Shown one piece after another: positions 42,682-52,344 of a stretch of 64,000 nt of DNA; the stretch's first letter is position 1, and every line of letters begins with the position of its first letter. The stretch is taken from the NCBI GenBank assembly GCA_009996515.1, contig JAACZV010000006.1, positions 1 through 64,000 on the forward strand, in the 5' to 3' direction. Below the pieces are notes generated by a model. The model saw nothing but the letters and a program-made list of their open reading frames with translations. It was not told where the DNA came from and did no database searches. This DNA comes from Comamonadaceae bacterium (GTDB taxonomy: Bacteria; Pseudomonadota; Gammaproteobacteria; Burkholderiales; Burkholderiaceae_C). The position numbers and the translations under genes are program-made.

Positions 42682-43586
42682 GTTATCCCATAGGCCGCCC
42701 CGGCCAGCCCTGGAGCGAGGCCGAGGTGCGCGCCTGGCGCGAGCGCCTCGTCAAGCAGCGCAGCTATGCCGAGGACGTGCTGAACGCCATCGAGCCGCTG
42801 CGGGCCGACTTCGACGTCGGCGAGTACGGTGCCCTCGCCTGCGACGGCGAGCGCTTTGCGCTGCTGGCCCTGCGCAGCCGCGGCTGGCGCGAGGAGCTGC
42901 CCGTCCTCGTCGTCACCGGCGGCGTGCACGGCTACGAGACCAGCGGCGTGCACGGCGCGCTGCAGTTCGTTCGCGACCACGGGCGGGAGCTGGCCGGGCG
43001 CGCCAACCTGCTGGTGGCGCCCTGCGTCAGCCCCTGGGCCTACGAGCGCGTGCAGCGCTGGAACCACGACGCGCTGGACCCCAACCGCAATTTCCGCGCG
43101 GCCAGCCCCGTGCCCGAGTCGGCCGCGCTGGTCGCCCTGCTGGCGCCCCTGCGTGGCCGGGTGCTGATGCACATCGACCTGCACGAGACGACGGACTCCG
43201 ACGAGTCGGAGTTCCGCCCCGCCCTGGCCGCGCGCGACGGTCAGGTCTTCACGCCGGGCGAGATCCAGGACGGTTTCTACCTCGTCGACGACGTCGACCA
43301 TCCGCAGCCCGCATTCCAGCGTGCCGTCATCGACGCCGTGGCGGCGGTCACGCATATCGCCGAGCCCGACGCCAACGGCCAGATCAACGAGACGCCGCTG
43401 CAGTCGCCCGGCGTCATCAACTATCCGGTCTCACAGCGCGGCCTGTGCGCCGCCATCACTGGCGCACGCTTCGCGACGACGACCGAGGTCTACCCCGACA
43501 GCCCGCGCACGACACCCCGGGACTGCCTGGCAGCCCAGGTGACCGCCGTGCGCGCGGCCATCGCCTACGCGCTGGCGCAGGCCTGA
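42678..43586 (+). CDS. M14-family metallocarboxypeptidase
   Basis: 302 residues, no signal peptide. Zinc ligands are visible: His and Glu in VTGGVHGYETSGV, and His in MHIDLHETTD. The substrate-binding DPNRNFR motif is present, as in M14 carboxypeptidases and succinylglutamate desuccinylase/aspartoacylase relatives. The C-terminal catalytic Glu is probably in TTTEVYPDSP. It removes C-terminal residues from peptides in the cytosol; exact specificity is unknown. The start lies in the stop of the DUF885 gene. Confidence 0.88.
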   Translation: MSYPIGRPGQPWSEAEVRAWRERLVKQRSYAEDVLNAIEPLRADFDVGEYGALACDGERFALLALRSRGWREELPVLVVTGGVHGYETSGVHGALQFVRDHGRELAGRANLLVAPCVSPWAYERVQRWNHDALDPNRNFRAASPVPESAALVALLAPLRGRVLMHIDLHETTDSDESEFRPALAARDGQVFTPGEIQDGFYLVDDVDHPQPAFQRAVIDAVAAVTHIAEPDANGQINETPLQSPGVINYPVSQRGLCAAITGARFATTTEVYPDSPRTTPRDCLAAQVTAVRAAIAYALAQA

Positions 43587-43674
43587 CCCACCGGCTGCCG
43601 CCGCGGGCGAGCCGCGGCTTGACGGCGGCATGGGGACTGCCTGACCTGCGCCCCCTCGACGACGCCCCCCGGCC

Positions 43675-44421
43675 TCAGGCCGGGTTGTCCACGTCGATGA
43701 ACTGGCAGGACAGCCCCAGCTCCTGAGCCACGCGCGCGCCCACCGCCTGCACGCCGTAGCGCTCGGTGGCATGGTGACCGGCGGCGATGAAGGCCACGCC
43801 GGTCTCGCGGGCGTAATGGGCCTGCGGCTCGGAGATCTCGCCGGTGAGGAACACGTCGGCGCCGGCCGCGATGGCGGCCTCGAAATAGCCTTGCGCGCCG
43901 CCCGTGCACCAGGCGGCGCGGCGCAGCGGCCGGCCGTCGCCGGGCACGGCCAGCACATCGCGGCCCAGCGTCTCGCGCAGCCGGGCGGCGAGCTTGTCGA
44001 GCTCGGTGGCCTCGATGGCCGCCGTGAAGCCCAGGTCCTGGTCGCCGAAGCGGCCGTCCGCCGCCCAGCCCAGGCGCGCGCCCAGCTGGGCGTTGTTGCC
44101 CAGCGTCGGATGGGCGTCCAGCGGCAGGTGGTAGGCGAACAGGTTGATGTCGTGCCGGATCAGCCGCGCCAGGCGCTGCTTCATCCAGCCGGTCACGCGG
44201 CCGTCCTGGCCACGCCAGAACAGGCCGTGGTGCACCAGCAGCGCATCGGCCCCGGCGGCGATGGCGGCATCGATGAAGGCGAGGCTGGCCGTGACCCCGC
44301 AAGCCAGATGGCGGACCTCGGCGCGCCCCTCCACCTGCAGGCCGTTCGGCCCATAATCTTTGAAGCGGGCTGGCTCCAGCAACTGGTTCAGGCTGGCTTC
44401 CAGCGCGGCGCGATCGGTCAT
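43675..44421 (-). CDS. Nif3-like dinuclear metal centre protein
   Basis: 248 residues. The Nif3/YbgI family forms hexameric rings with a di-metal site; some act as GTP cyclohydrolase-like or metal-insertion proteins, but the physiological role is unclear. Metal ligands are seen in ADALLVHHGLFW, YHLPLDAHPTLGNNAQLG, and the C-terminal IAAGHHATERYGV. KDYGPNGLQVEG is the standard N terminus. Its ATG is only 20 bases from the divergent start of the protease gene, an extremely short divergent spacer. Confidence 0.92.
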   Translation of the reverse strand: MTDRAALEASLNQLLEPARFKDYGPNGLQVEGRAEVRHLACGVTASLAFIDAAIAAGADALLVHHGLFWRGQDGRVTGWMKQRLARLIRHDINLFAYHLPLDAHPTLGNNAQLGARLGWAADGRFGDQDLGFTAAIEATELDKLAARLRETLGRDVLAVPGDGRPLRRAAWCTGGAQGYFEAAIAAGADVFLTGEISEPQAHYARETGVAFIAAGHHATERYGVQAVGARVAQELGLSCQFIDVDNPA

Positions 44422-44441
44422 GGCTTGAGAAGGATGTTGGG

Positions 44442-45631
<1,190 letters not shown>

Positions 45632-45644
<13 letters not shown>

Positions 45645-46429
45645 TCGGGCGTGTCGGCCGCGTCGGGCGCCTTGGTGTGGCGCACGAAATAGCCGGCCGC
45701 GAACAGGCCCAGCTCGTAGAGCAGGCACATCGGGATGGCCAGCGCCAGCTGGGAGACGATGTCCGGCGGCGTGATGATGGCCGCGACGATGAAGGCCACG
45801 ACGATGAAATAGCCGCGCCATTCGCGCAGCTTGTCCACCGACACGATGCCGATGCGCGCCAGCACCACGACGATGACCGGCACCTCGAAGGCCGCGCCGA
45901 AGGCGATGAACATGTTCATCACGAAGCCCAGATAGGCCTCGATGTCCGGCGCCGCCGTGATGCTCTTGGGCGCGAAGCTCTGGATGAACTTGAAGACCTG
46001 GCCGAAGACGAAAAAGTAGCAGAAGGCCACGCCGGCGAAGAACAGCAGCGTGCTGGACACCACCAGCGGCAGCACCAGGCGCTTCTCGTGCGAATACAGG
46101 CCCGGCGCGACGAAGGCCCAGGCCTGGTAGAGCACCACCGGCAGGGCCAGCATGAAGCCGGCCAGCATGGTGATCTTCAGCGGCACGAAGAAGGGCGCGA
46201 TGACGTTGGTCGCGATCATCGTCGTGCCGGTCGGCAGATGGGCCACCAGCGGCGCGGCCAGCAGGTCGTAGAGCGCGCCCGGCCCCGGGTACAGGGCCAG
46301 CGCGCCGAAGCACACGGCCACGGCGATGACGGCGCGCAGCAGCCGGTCGCGCAGCTCCATCAGGTGGGCGACGAAGGGCTGTTCGGTGCCGGCCAGTTCG
46401 TCGTGGTCGGGTTTCTGGAAGGAGCTCAT
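45632..46429 (-). CDS. tatC: Twin-arginine translocase subunit TatC
   Basis: 265 residues from the ATG at 46429; an in-frame ATG at 46543 would reach into the tatB end region and is rejected. Six membrane helices. It recognises Tat signal peptides and forms the receptor with TatB. Family signatures are PFVAHLMELRDRLLRAV and VVLYQAWAFVAPGLYSHEKRLVLPLV, then FIAFGAAFEVPVIVVVLARIGIVSVDKLREWRGYFIVVAFIVAAIITPPDIVSQLALAIPMCLLYELG. The last gene of tatABC on the minus strand; it overlaps the convergent protease gene by 13 bases. Confidence 0.97.
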
Positions 46430-46465
46430 GGTCGGTGCGTGCCGGGCCGCCCCGAACGCACACCA

Positions 46466-46504
46466 GCCCCCATGGAGGGCAGCGTGCGAGGCGCGCGTGG
46501 GGGC
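46466..46504. repeat. Burkholderiales-type intergenic palindromic repeat (copy A)
   Basis: Arms GCCCCC (46466-46471) and GGGGGC (46499-46504) flank a GC-rich core with a GCGAGGCGCGCG-like hairpin. It lies between tatB and tatC. The layout (C-run, CG-rich core, G-run) resembles a repeat common between genes in this order, and copy B at 50859. Confidence 0.45.
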
Positions 46505-46511
46505 ATGGGAT

Positions 46512-46985
46512 TCAGCGTTTCGGTGGGCGGAAGCGCGCGACACGCGCCGCCCCCGACTGGGTGTGGCGGCGCACGCCGGCCTTCTGCTTGAACCACAGCG
46601 GCGTGGCGCCGCGCTTCAAGCGCCAGTTCTTCTTCGGGTGGCGGTACTCCGGCGGCGGCGGCGCGATCGTCGAAGCGGCCTCGAAGGACGCATCGCCGGT
46701 CACGTCCTGCCAGGTCTGGTTGAACGCCTGCGTGGCGGAGTCGACCTCCTGGCGCACGCTCTGCTCGACGTCGCGCGCCGCCGTCTCGAACTGGGACTTC
46801 ATCTTTTGAAGTTCCTCCAGCTCGATGGAGCGGTTGACCTCGGCCTTCACGTCGGCCACGTAGCGCTGCGCCTTGCCCAGCAAGGTGCCCACCGTGCGGG
46901 CCACGCGGGGCAGCTTCTCGGGGCCGATGACGATCAAGGCCACCGCGCCGATCAGCGCGATCTTGTCGAAGCCGAAATCAAGCAC
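46512..46985 (-). CDS. tatB: Twin-arginine translocase subunit TatB
   Basis: 157 residues. N-terminal membrane helix and hinge: [33 protein letters not shown], the TatB signature with FDK and GPEKLP. An amphipathic helix and a long charged helix follow ([32 protein letters not shown]), then a basic tail. It works with TatC in signal peptide recognition. Located 23 bases after tatA. Confidence 0.96.
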   Translation of the reverse strand: MLDFGFDKIALIGAVALIVIGPEKLPRVARTVGTLLGKAQRYVADVKAEVNRSIELEELQKMKSQFETAARDVEQSVRQEVDSATQAFNQTWQDVTGDASFEAASTIAPPPPEYRHPKKNWRLKRGATPLWFKQKAGVRRHTQSGAARVARFRPPKR

Positions 46986-47008
46986 TCGTCAGGCTCGGGA
47001 CTTGCGTC

Positions 47009-47242
47009 TCAGGACTTGGTCTTGGCATCGACGTCGACCGTGTTCGGGTCGCCCGCCTTGGTGGTGCCGACCTGCTGCGGCGGCGCGGCCGGTGCGTCGG
47101 CCGAGCCGTCCTTCATGCCGTCCTTGAACCCCTTGACCGCGGCACCCAGGTCGGAACCCACGTTGCGCAGCTTCTTGGTGCCGAAGATGGCGATGACGAC
47201 GACGAGGACGATCAGCCAGTGCCAGATGCTGAATGAACCCAT
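47009..47242 (-). CDS. tatA: Twin-arginine translocase subunit TatA
   Basis: 77 residues. One N-terminal membrane helix ([41 protein letters not shown]) with the [14 protein letters not shown] hinge and amphipathic helix typical of TatA. Many copies assemble into the pore for folded proteins. First of the tatABC set, with an AAGGAG-like site before its start. Confidence 0.97.
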   Translation of the reverse strand: MGSFSIWHWLIVLVVVIAIFGTKKLRNVGSDLGAAVKGFKDGMKDGSADAPAAPPQQVGTTKAGDPNTVDVDAKTKS

Positions 47243-47291
47243 GATGTTGACTCCTTGTGGACTGGCTCAAATTCTAGGTGAGGGGCAACCC

Positions 47292-47639
47292 TCAGCCTTT
47301 CAACCATGGGCGCGGCCCGCCCATCACATGCAGATGCAGGTGATACACCTCTTGGCCGCCGTCCGGCCCGGTGTTGATGACGTGGCGGAAACCGTTGCTC
47401 ACGCCCAGTTCCTTCATCAGGCGCGGGCCCAGCGCGGTCATGCGCCCCAGCAGCCCGGCCTCGGCCTCGGTCACGTCGGCCATGGACGCGATGTGCCGCT
47501 TGGGGATGATGAGGACGTGGACCGGCGCCCAGGGATGGATGTCGTGGAAGGCGAGGAGTTCCTCGTCCTCATAGGCTTTGCGGCTGGGGATCTGGCCGGC
47601 AACGATCTTGCAGAAGATGCAGTTCGGGTCGTGGGACAA
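47292..47639 (-). CDS. Histidine triad (HIT) family nucleotide-binding protein
   Basis: 115 residues, HinT-like. The triad motif is VYHLHLHVMGG. DPNCIFCKIVAGQIPSRKAYEDEELLAFHDIHPWAPVHVLIIPKRHI is the standard N-terminal part, with a Cys pair that may bind zinc. Members hydrolyse purine phosphoramidates. In Burkholderiales the gene sits between hisE and tatA, as here. Confidence 0.95.
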   Translation of the reverse strand: MSHDPNCIFCKIVAGQIPSRKAYEDEELLAFHDIHPWAPVHVLIIPKRHIASMADVTEAEAGLLGRMTALGPRLMKELGVSNGFRHVINTGPDGGQEVYHLHLHVMGGPRPWLKG

Positions 47640-47652
47640 GTTGGATGGCCTT

Positions 47653-48021
47653 TCAGACGGGCATGGGCTTGCCGTCGTTCCAGTTCAGGAAGCCCTTGAC
47701 GATGCGGTAGAGCACCCAGATCCCGTCGACGGCGAGGATCAGGAAACCCACGCCGACGATGAGCGTGGCAAAGCCCAGGATCGCCCACACCAGGCTCCAC
47801 CAGAAGGTGCGGATCTGCCAGGTGAAATGGCTGGCGTAGATCGTGCCCACGGTGTCGTCGCGCTTGACGTAGTTGATGATGACGGCCACCAGCCCCGTGA
47901 AGCCCGTGAAGGCGCTCAGCGCATAGAGGATGTAGGTGACCAGGGTCAGCTGCTTCAGGCTGGCCAGCTTCTCGGCGGGCGTGGCGGCGTCCATCGTGAC
48001 GGGGCTCAGGTTGTCGCTCAT
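47653..48021 (-). CDS. DUF4870-like small membrane protein
   Basis: 122 residues from the ATG at 48021. Three hydrophobic segments: [62 protein letters not shown], with a short charged loop [21 protein letters not shown] between. This is the pattern of DUF4870/TMEM-like small membrane proteins found next to hisE in betaproteobacteria. Function unknown. It overlaps hisE by 4 bases. Confidence 0.85.
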   Translation of the reverse strand: MSDNLSPVTMDAATPAEKLASLKQLTLVTYILYALSAFTGFTGLVAVIINYVKRDDTVGTIYASHFTWQIRTFWWSLVWAILGFATLIVGVGFLILAVDGIWVLYRIVKGFLNWNDGKPMPV

Positions 48022-48365
48022 GGCTGGGGCTTTCGGTTCGCGTTGCGGGAGGCGAATTCTTCCAGGCCCGACAGGCCTTCGCGACGCGCAAGTTCCCTGA
48101 GCACGTCCTCGGGCGTCAGGCCGAAATGGGCCAGCGCCACCATGCTGTGGAACCACAGGTCGGCCACCTCGTAGACGACTTTCTGCGGATCGCCGTCCTT
48201 GGCCGCCATCACCGTCTCGGTGGCCTCCTCGCCGACCTTCTTCAGGATGGCGTCCAGGCCTTTGTCGAACAGCTTGGCGACGTAGCTGGCGCTGGGGTCG
48301 CCGCCGTTCCCAGGCTTGCGGGATTCGATGACCGCGCCGACGCGGCGGAGGATGTCGTCACTCAT
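48018..48365 (-). CDS. hisE: Phosphoribosyl-ATP diphosphatase HisE
   Basis: 115 residues. Second step of histidine synthesis: removes pyrophosphate from phosphoribosyl-ATP. The MazG-like signature is [47 protein letters not shown], with acidic residues EEATE and EVADL for magnesium. It overlaps hisI by 8 bases, and the two single-domain genes are kept separate rather than fused as in enterics. Confidence 0.96.
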   Translation of the reverse strand: MSDDILRRVGAVIESRKPGNGGDPSASYVAKLFDKGLDAILKKVGEEATETVMAAKDGDPQKVVYEVADLWFHSMVALAHFGLTPEDVLRELARREGLSGLEEFASRNANRKPQP

Positions 48366-48747
48366 AGATCTTGTGCGGGTCTTTCAGCACCGGCTCCACG
48401 GCACTCCAGACACCGTTCTCCAGCTTCTGGAAGAAGCAGCTGTGCCGGCCGGTGTGGCAGGCAATGCCGGGATCATGGCCCAGTTGCGTGACACGCAGCA
48501 GCACGACGTCGTTGTCGCAGTCCAGGCGGATCTCGTGCACCTGCTGGAAATGGCCGCTCTCCTCGCCCTTGTGCCAGAGCTTGCCGCGCGAGCGGCTCCA
48601 GTAGACGGCCTGGCCGCGCTGGGCCGTCAGGGACAGCGCCTCGCGGTTCATCCACGCGAACATCAGCACGTCGCCCGTGCCCTGTTCCTGGGCGATGACG
48701 GGCACCAGGCCCTTGTCGTCCCACTTGATCTCGTCGAGCCAGTTCAT
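48358..48747 (-). CDS. hisI: Phosphoribosyl-AMP cyclohydrolase HisI
   Basis: 129 residues. Third step of histidine synthesis: opens the adenine ring of phosphoribosyl-AMP. Zinc and magnesium ligands lie in [12 protein letters not shown] and [16 protein letters not shown]-like segment [40 protein letters not shown] is characteristic. Rest of the his operon is not in the window. Confidence 0.97.
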   Translation of the reverse strand: MNWLDEIKWDDKGLVPVIAQEQGTGDVLMFAWMNREALSLTAQRGQAVYWSRSRGKLWHKGEESGHFQQVHEIRLDCDNDVVLLRVTQLGHDPGIACHTGRHSCFFQKLENGVWSAVEPVLKDPHKIYE

Positions 48748-48751
48748 GGAT

Positions 48752-49198
48752 TCAGTCTAGGTGAGTGGGGCCGACATGAGCGCGTTCCTGGGCAAACCAG
48801 TTCAGCACGGGCACGGTGCCCGGCAGCACGGGGCTGACCTGCACCGGCAGGCTGGCCCAGGCCATCTGCTGGCCCTCCAGCATCTGGAACTCGCCGCTCC
48901 AGTCGTACACCTTGCAGAAGTTCAGCCGCACGCGAGCATGGGGATAGTCCATGACCAGGGTCTGCCAGGGGTGGGCCGCGCCTATGCGTATGCCGATCTC
49001 CTCGTGCAGCTCGCGCGCCAGCGCCTGCTCGACGGTCTCGCCGGCCTCGACCTTGCCGCCCGGGAACTCCCAGTAGCCGGCGTAGACCTTGCCCTCGGGG
49101 CGCGAGGTCAGCAGGAAACGCCCCTCGCGGCCGGCCGCGTCGCGCTCCACCAGCACGCCCACCGCCACCTCCACCGGCACGCGTTCGGCCTCAGACAT
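48752..49198 (-). CDS. NUDIX hydrolase (MutT-like)
   Basis: 148 residues. The Nudix box is complete: [24 protein letters not shown]. The flanking [11 protein letters not shown], and the start [40 protein letters not shown], match MutT-type 8-oxo-dGTP pyrophosphatases. It overlaps the DUF815 gene upstream by 8 bases and precedes hisI by 4 bases. True substrate is not proven. Confidence 0.92.
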   Translation of the reverse strand: MSEAERVPVEVAVGVLVERDAAGREGRFLLTSRPEGKVYAGYWEFPGGKVEAGETVEQALARELHEEIGIRIGAAHPWQTLVMDYPHARVRLNFCKVYDWSGEFQMLEGQQMAWASLPVQVSPVLPGTVPVLNWFAQERAHVGPTHLD

Positions 49199-50120
49199 GG
49201 TCCAGGCCCTCCGGCGCGTCGCCGCGGATGTGCAGCGCGGGTGGGGCCTCGCCCATCGCGCCCCGGCCCGCGTGGTCGCGCGCGAACTGGAAGGCCACGC
49301 GGCCCGAGCGCGAGCCGCGCTCCAGCGCCCAGATCAGCGCCGGCTGGCGCGCGGCTTCGATGGCGGCCTCGTCCAGGCCGAAATGGCGCAGCCACTGCGC
49401 CACGATGGTCAGGTACTCGTTCTGGCTGAAGGGGTAGAAGCTGATCCACAGGCCGAAGCGCTCGGACAGCGAGATCTTCTCCTCCACCGCCTCGCCGGGG
49501 TGGATCTCGCCATGCTCGCCATGGCTGCCGCCCAGGTTGTCGGCCATCTTCTCGGGCAGCAGGTGGCGGCGGTTGCTGGTGGCGTAGATCAGCACGTTGT
49601 CGCTGGCCGCGGCGACCGAGCCGTCCAGCACGCTCTTCAGCGCCTTGTAGCCGGCCTCGCCTTCGTCGAAGCTCAAGTCGTCGCAGAAAACCACGAAGCG
49701 CTCCGGCCGGCCGGCGACCTGCTCGATGAGGTCCGGCAGGTCCACGAGGTCGGCCTTGTCGACCTCGATGAGGCGCAGGCCGCGGCCGGAGAACTCGTTC
49801 AGCACCGCCTTGATCAGCGAGCTCTTGCCGGTGCCCTTGGCCCCGGTCAGCAGCACGTTGTTGGCCGGGCGGCCGGCGACGAACTGGGCCGTGTTGCGCA
49901 GCAGTTTTTCCTTCTGCGGCTCCACTTCCTTCAGGTCGGTGAGCAGGATGCGGCTCACGGCGCGCACCGGCTCCAGGCACAGCGCACCATGGCGGCGGCG
50001 GGCGCGAAAGGCGGTGGACGCGGCCCAGTCGGGTGGCGTGGCCGCGTGGGGCAGGACGGCCTCGAGCCGGGTCAGCAGCCCCTCGGCGCGGGCGAGTAAG
50101 GATTCAAGCGCGGCAGACAT
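49191..50120 (-). CDS. DUF815 AAA-type ATP-binding protein
   Basis: 309 residues. Walker A GAKGTGKSSLIKA and Walker B VFCDDLSFDEGEAGYKALKSVLDGS are clear. NVLIYATSNRRHLLPEKMADN is the sensor I region, and FGLWISFYPFSQNEYLTIV is the family-specific part. DUF815 proteins are AAA-like ATPases of unknown role, widely conserved in proteobacteria next to NUDIX genes. Cytosolic. Upstream of the his-tat cluster and downstream of slmA. Confidence 0.92.
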   Translation of the reverse strand: MSAALESLLARAEGLLTRLEAVLPHAATPPDWAASTAFRARRRHGALCLEPVRAVSRILLTDLKEVEPQKEKLLRNTAQFVAGRPANNVLLTGAKGTGKSSLIKAVLNEFSGRGLRLIEVDKADLVDLPDLIEQVAGRPERFVVFCDDLSFDEGEAGYKALKSVLDGSVAAASDNVLIYATSNRRHLLPEKMADNLGGSHGEHGEIHPGEAVEEKISLSERFGLWISFYPFSQNEYLTIVAQWLRHFGLDEAAIEAARQPALIWALERGSRSGRVAFQFARDHAGRGAMGEAPPALHIRGDAPEGLDHV

Positions 50121-50144
50121 GCCGCCAGTGTAGGAGGCGGGGCC

Positions 50145-50783
50145 TCAGGCTATGGATTTCAGGGACGCTTCCAGCTGCTCCGTCGGCAGCCGCTTGAAGC
50201 CCGAGCGCGCATAGCGCTGCAACCGCCCGATGATGAAGCTGACCCAGACCGAGGCCTGCGCATTGGCCTGCACGGTGGGCGTCAGCGAGCCCTGCGCCTC
50301 GGCCGCCGCGCGCAGCACCTGGCGCAGCGAGGACTCGATGCGGTCGAAGAACTGGTTCATGCGCGCCACCAGCCGCTCGTTCTCGTAGACCAGCGCATCG
50401 CCCACCATGACGCGGGTCATGCCGGGGTTCTTCTCGCCGAACTGCAGGATGACGCTGGCGATGCGCGCGGCCTTGCCCGGCGGCGGCAGGGGGTGCGGCG
50501 AGTCGACGATCTGGTGGACCAGGCCGAACACGCTGCTCTCGATGAAGTCCAGCAGCGCCTCGAACATCTGCGCCTTGCTGGCGAAGTGGCGGTACAGCGC
50601 CGCCTCGCTGACGTCCAGCCTGGCGGCCAGCGCGGCGGTGGTGATGCGGTCGGCACCGGGCTGCTCCAGCATGCCGGCCAGCACCTGCAGGATCTGCGTG
50701 CGCCGCTCGCCCGGCTTGGGGCGCTTGCGCGGCCCGGGTTGGGAATCAACTGCAACCGGTTCGGGTGGGGTGTCGGTGTTCAC
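50145..50783 (-). CDS. slmA: Nucleoid occlusion factor SlmA (TetR family)
   Basis: 212 residues from a GTG start at 50783. The HTH (ITTAALAARLDVSEAALYRHFASKAQMFEALLDFIE) begins after a basic N-terminal tail (PRKRPKPGERRTQILQVLAGMLEQPGADR). The sequence order fits SlmA, which blocks FtsZ assembly over the nucleoid. C-terminal part has the SlmA-type AQASVWVSFIIGRLQRYARSGFKRLPTE. Close to argB, a common neighbour in Burkholderiales. Confidence 0.9.
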   Translation of the reverse strand: MNTDTPPEPVAVDSQPGPRKRPKPGERRTQILQVLAGMLEQPGADRITTAALAARLDVSEAALYRHFASKAQMFEALLDFIESSVFGLVHQIVDSPHPLPPPGKAARIASVILQFGEKNPGMTRVMVGDALVYENERLVARMNQFFDRIESSLRQVLRAAAEAQGSLTPTVQANAQASVWVSFIIGRLQRYARSGFKRLPTEQLEASLKSIA

Positions 50784-50858
50784 AACTGCGATCTTGCCGT
50801 AACAGAGTGCCCTACCGAGTGACTGCCGCGGAACCGGCTTTGCCGGGCCGCTGGCCGT

Positions 50859-50898
50859 GCCCCCTTGAGGGGGCGCGCGAAGCGCGTAGGGGGTGGGC
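50859..50898. repeat. Burkholderiales-type intergenic palindromic repeat (copy B)
   Basis: GCCCCC-TTGA-GGGGGC hairpin (50859-50874) followed by CGCGC-GAA-GCGCG and then TAGGGGGTGGGC, whose G-run can also pair with the first arm. It sits just after the stop of the response regulator. I recognise this layout as a frequent intergenic element in this order. Confidence 0.6.
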
Positions 50899-50902
50899 TA
50901 CA

Positions 50903-51589
50903 TCAATCGCGCAGCCAGCCCAGGCGGCGCGCTTCGTAGATGGCTTCCACCTTGGAGCGCACATGCAGCTTGCGGTAGACCCGCTTGACGTAGGTCATCA
51001 CCGTGTGCGGCGAGACCTGCATGAACTGCGCGATCTCGTCGAAGGTGAAGCCCTTGGCCGCCAGGTGCAGCACGCGCGACTCCTGCTCCGACAAAGCGAC
51101 CACCTCTTCGTCAGCCATCGCGGCGGCCATGGCCTCGGGCGAGGGGCCGCTGGAGCCCTGGCTGCCGGGCGCCAGGCGCACCAGCAGGCGGCGCGCGATG
51201 ACGGGGCTGATGGGGCTGCCGCCGGCGCGCAAGCTGCGCAGCTGGCCGGGCAGGTCCAGCGCCAGGCTGTCCTTGAGCAGATAGCCGGTGGCGCCGGCCT
51301 CGATGCTGGCCACGACATGCTGCTCGTCGCCGAACACGGAGATGACCATCACCTCGCACTGCGGCCGCGTCTGCGCGGCATGGCGGATCAGCTCGATGCC
51401 GCTGCCGCCGGGCAGGTCCAGGTCCACCAGCAGCACGTCGGGCTGCAGCTGGTCGAACATGCGCCGGCCCTGCGGCAGGTCGGGCGCGATACCCAGCAGC
51501 TCGATGTCGGGCACGCTGCCCAGCGCATGCGTGAAGGCCTCCCGGAAGCGGGCTTGGTCTTCGACGATCAGGACCGAGAACGGGGACAT
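50903..51589 (-). CDS. NarL/LuxR-family response regulator, orphan
   Basis: 228 residues. The receiver domain (1-120) has the acidic pair in VLIVEDQARF, phospho-acceptor Asp56 (VLLVDLDLPGGSG), Thr/Ser site region VMVISVFGDEQ and Lys110 region GYLLKDSLAL. The LuxR-type HTH (about 165-225) reads VALSEQESRVLHLAAKGFTFDEIAQFMQVSPHTVMTYVKRVYRKLHV. No histidine kinase gene is in the window, so it is an orphan here. It lies between slmA and a HAD gene on the same strand. Confidence 0.92.
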   Translation of the reverse strand: MSPFSVLIVEDQARFREAFTHALGSVPDIELLGIAPDLPQGRRMFDQLQPDVLLVDLDLPGGSGIELIRHAAQTRPQCEVMVISVFGDEQHVVASIEAGATGYLLKDSLALDLPGQLRSLRAGGSPISPVIARRLLVRLAPGSQGSSGPSPEAMAAAMADEEVVALSEQESRVLHLAAKGFTFDEIAQFMQVSPHTVMTYVKRVYRKLHVRSKVEAIYEARRLGWLRD

Positions 51590-51662
51590 GGGCTCTGGGG
51601 CTTTCCTAACGCGGGGCTCGCATTGTCGGCCGAGGATAGCCGCTATCCGGGCTCGCCACCCG

Positions 51663-52343
51663 TCAGAACTGGGGGGAGCGCAGCAGGCCGGCCAGCGAGC
51701 GCAGGCGCAGGCTCACATAGCGGGGGCGCCCATGCAGGCGGGGGGCGCCGGCCCGGCGCAGCCAGCGCTGCATCCAGACCGTGGACAGGCCCAGGCCATG
51801 GGCCGTCTTCTGGTGCATCAGCGTGTCCTCGACGAGCACGCAGCGCTCGGGCCTGAGCTTGTGCCGCGCCAGCACCATGCGGAACATGCGCGCATCCGGC
51901 TTGGGGCGGCAGTGGCCGAAGCAGCTCATGTCCTCGATGCAGATCAGGCCGTCGAAGACGCCGCTCAGCCCGATGGCGGCCAGCACGCGCTGCGCATAGG
52001 CCCGCGGCGCGTTCGTCATCAGGAACTTGCGGCCCGGCAGGCGGCGCAGCGCCGCCAGGTCATGGGCATGGCCGTGCAGATGCGCGTCCAGGCCGGGCAG
52101 GCGATGCGTCTCGTGCAGGAAATGCGCCGGCTTGATGCCATGGTGGCGCTGCAGCCCGGTCAGCGTCGCGCCATAGCGCGTCCAGTAGCGGTGGCGCAGC
52201 GCGCTGGCCTCGTGCGTGGGCAGGCCCAGATGGGTCTCGATGTAGGCCGTCATGGCCAGGTTCAGCTCGGCGAACGCACGCTGCGAGGCGTTGTGCAGCG
52301 TGTCGTCGAGGTCGAACAGCCAGACCCGGTCGCGCGGCTTCAC
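51663..52343 (-). CDS. HAD-type pyrimidine 5'-nucleotidase
   Basis: 226 residues from a GTG start, one base after the argB stop. HAD motif I is WLFDLDDTLHNAS with nucleophile Asp. Motif II is FLMTNAPRAYAQRVL, and motif III/IV is RPKPDARMF with VLVEDTLMHQKTAHGLGL. This matches the pyrimidine 5'-nucleotidase (YjjG/SDT1-like) family, which removes phosphate from pyrimidine monophosphates. Coupled to argB. Confidence 0.9.
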   Translation of the reverse strand: MKPRDRVWLFDLDDTLHNASQRAFAELNLAMTAYIETHLGLPTHEASALRHRYWTRYGATLTGLQRHHGIKPAHFLHETHRLPGLDAHLHGHAHDLAALRRLPGRKFLMTNAPRAYAQRVLAAIGLSGVFDGLICIEDMSCFGHCRPKPDARMFRMVLARHKLRPERCVLVEDTLMHQKTAHGLGLSTVWMQRWLRRAGAPRLHGRPRYVSLRLRSLAGLLRSPQF

Positions 52344-52344
52344 T

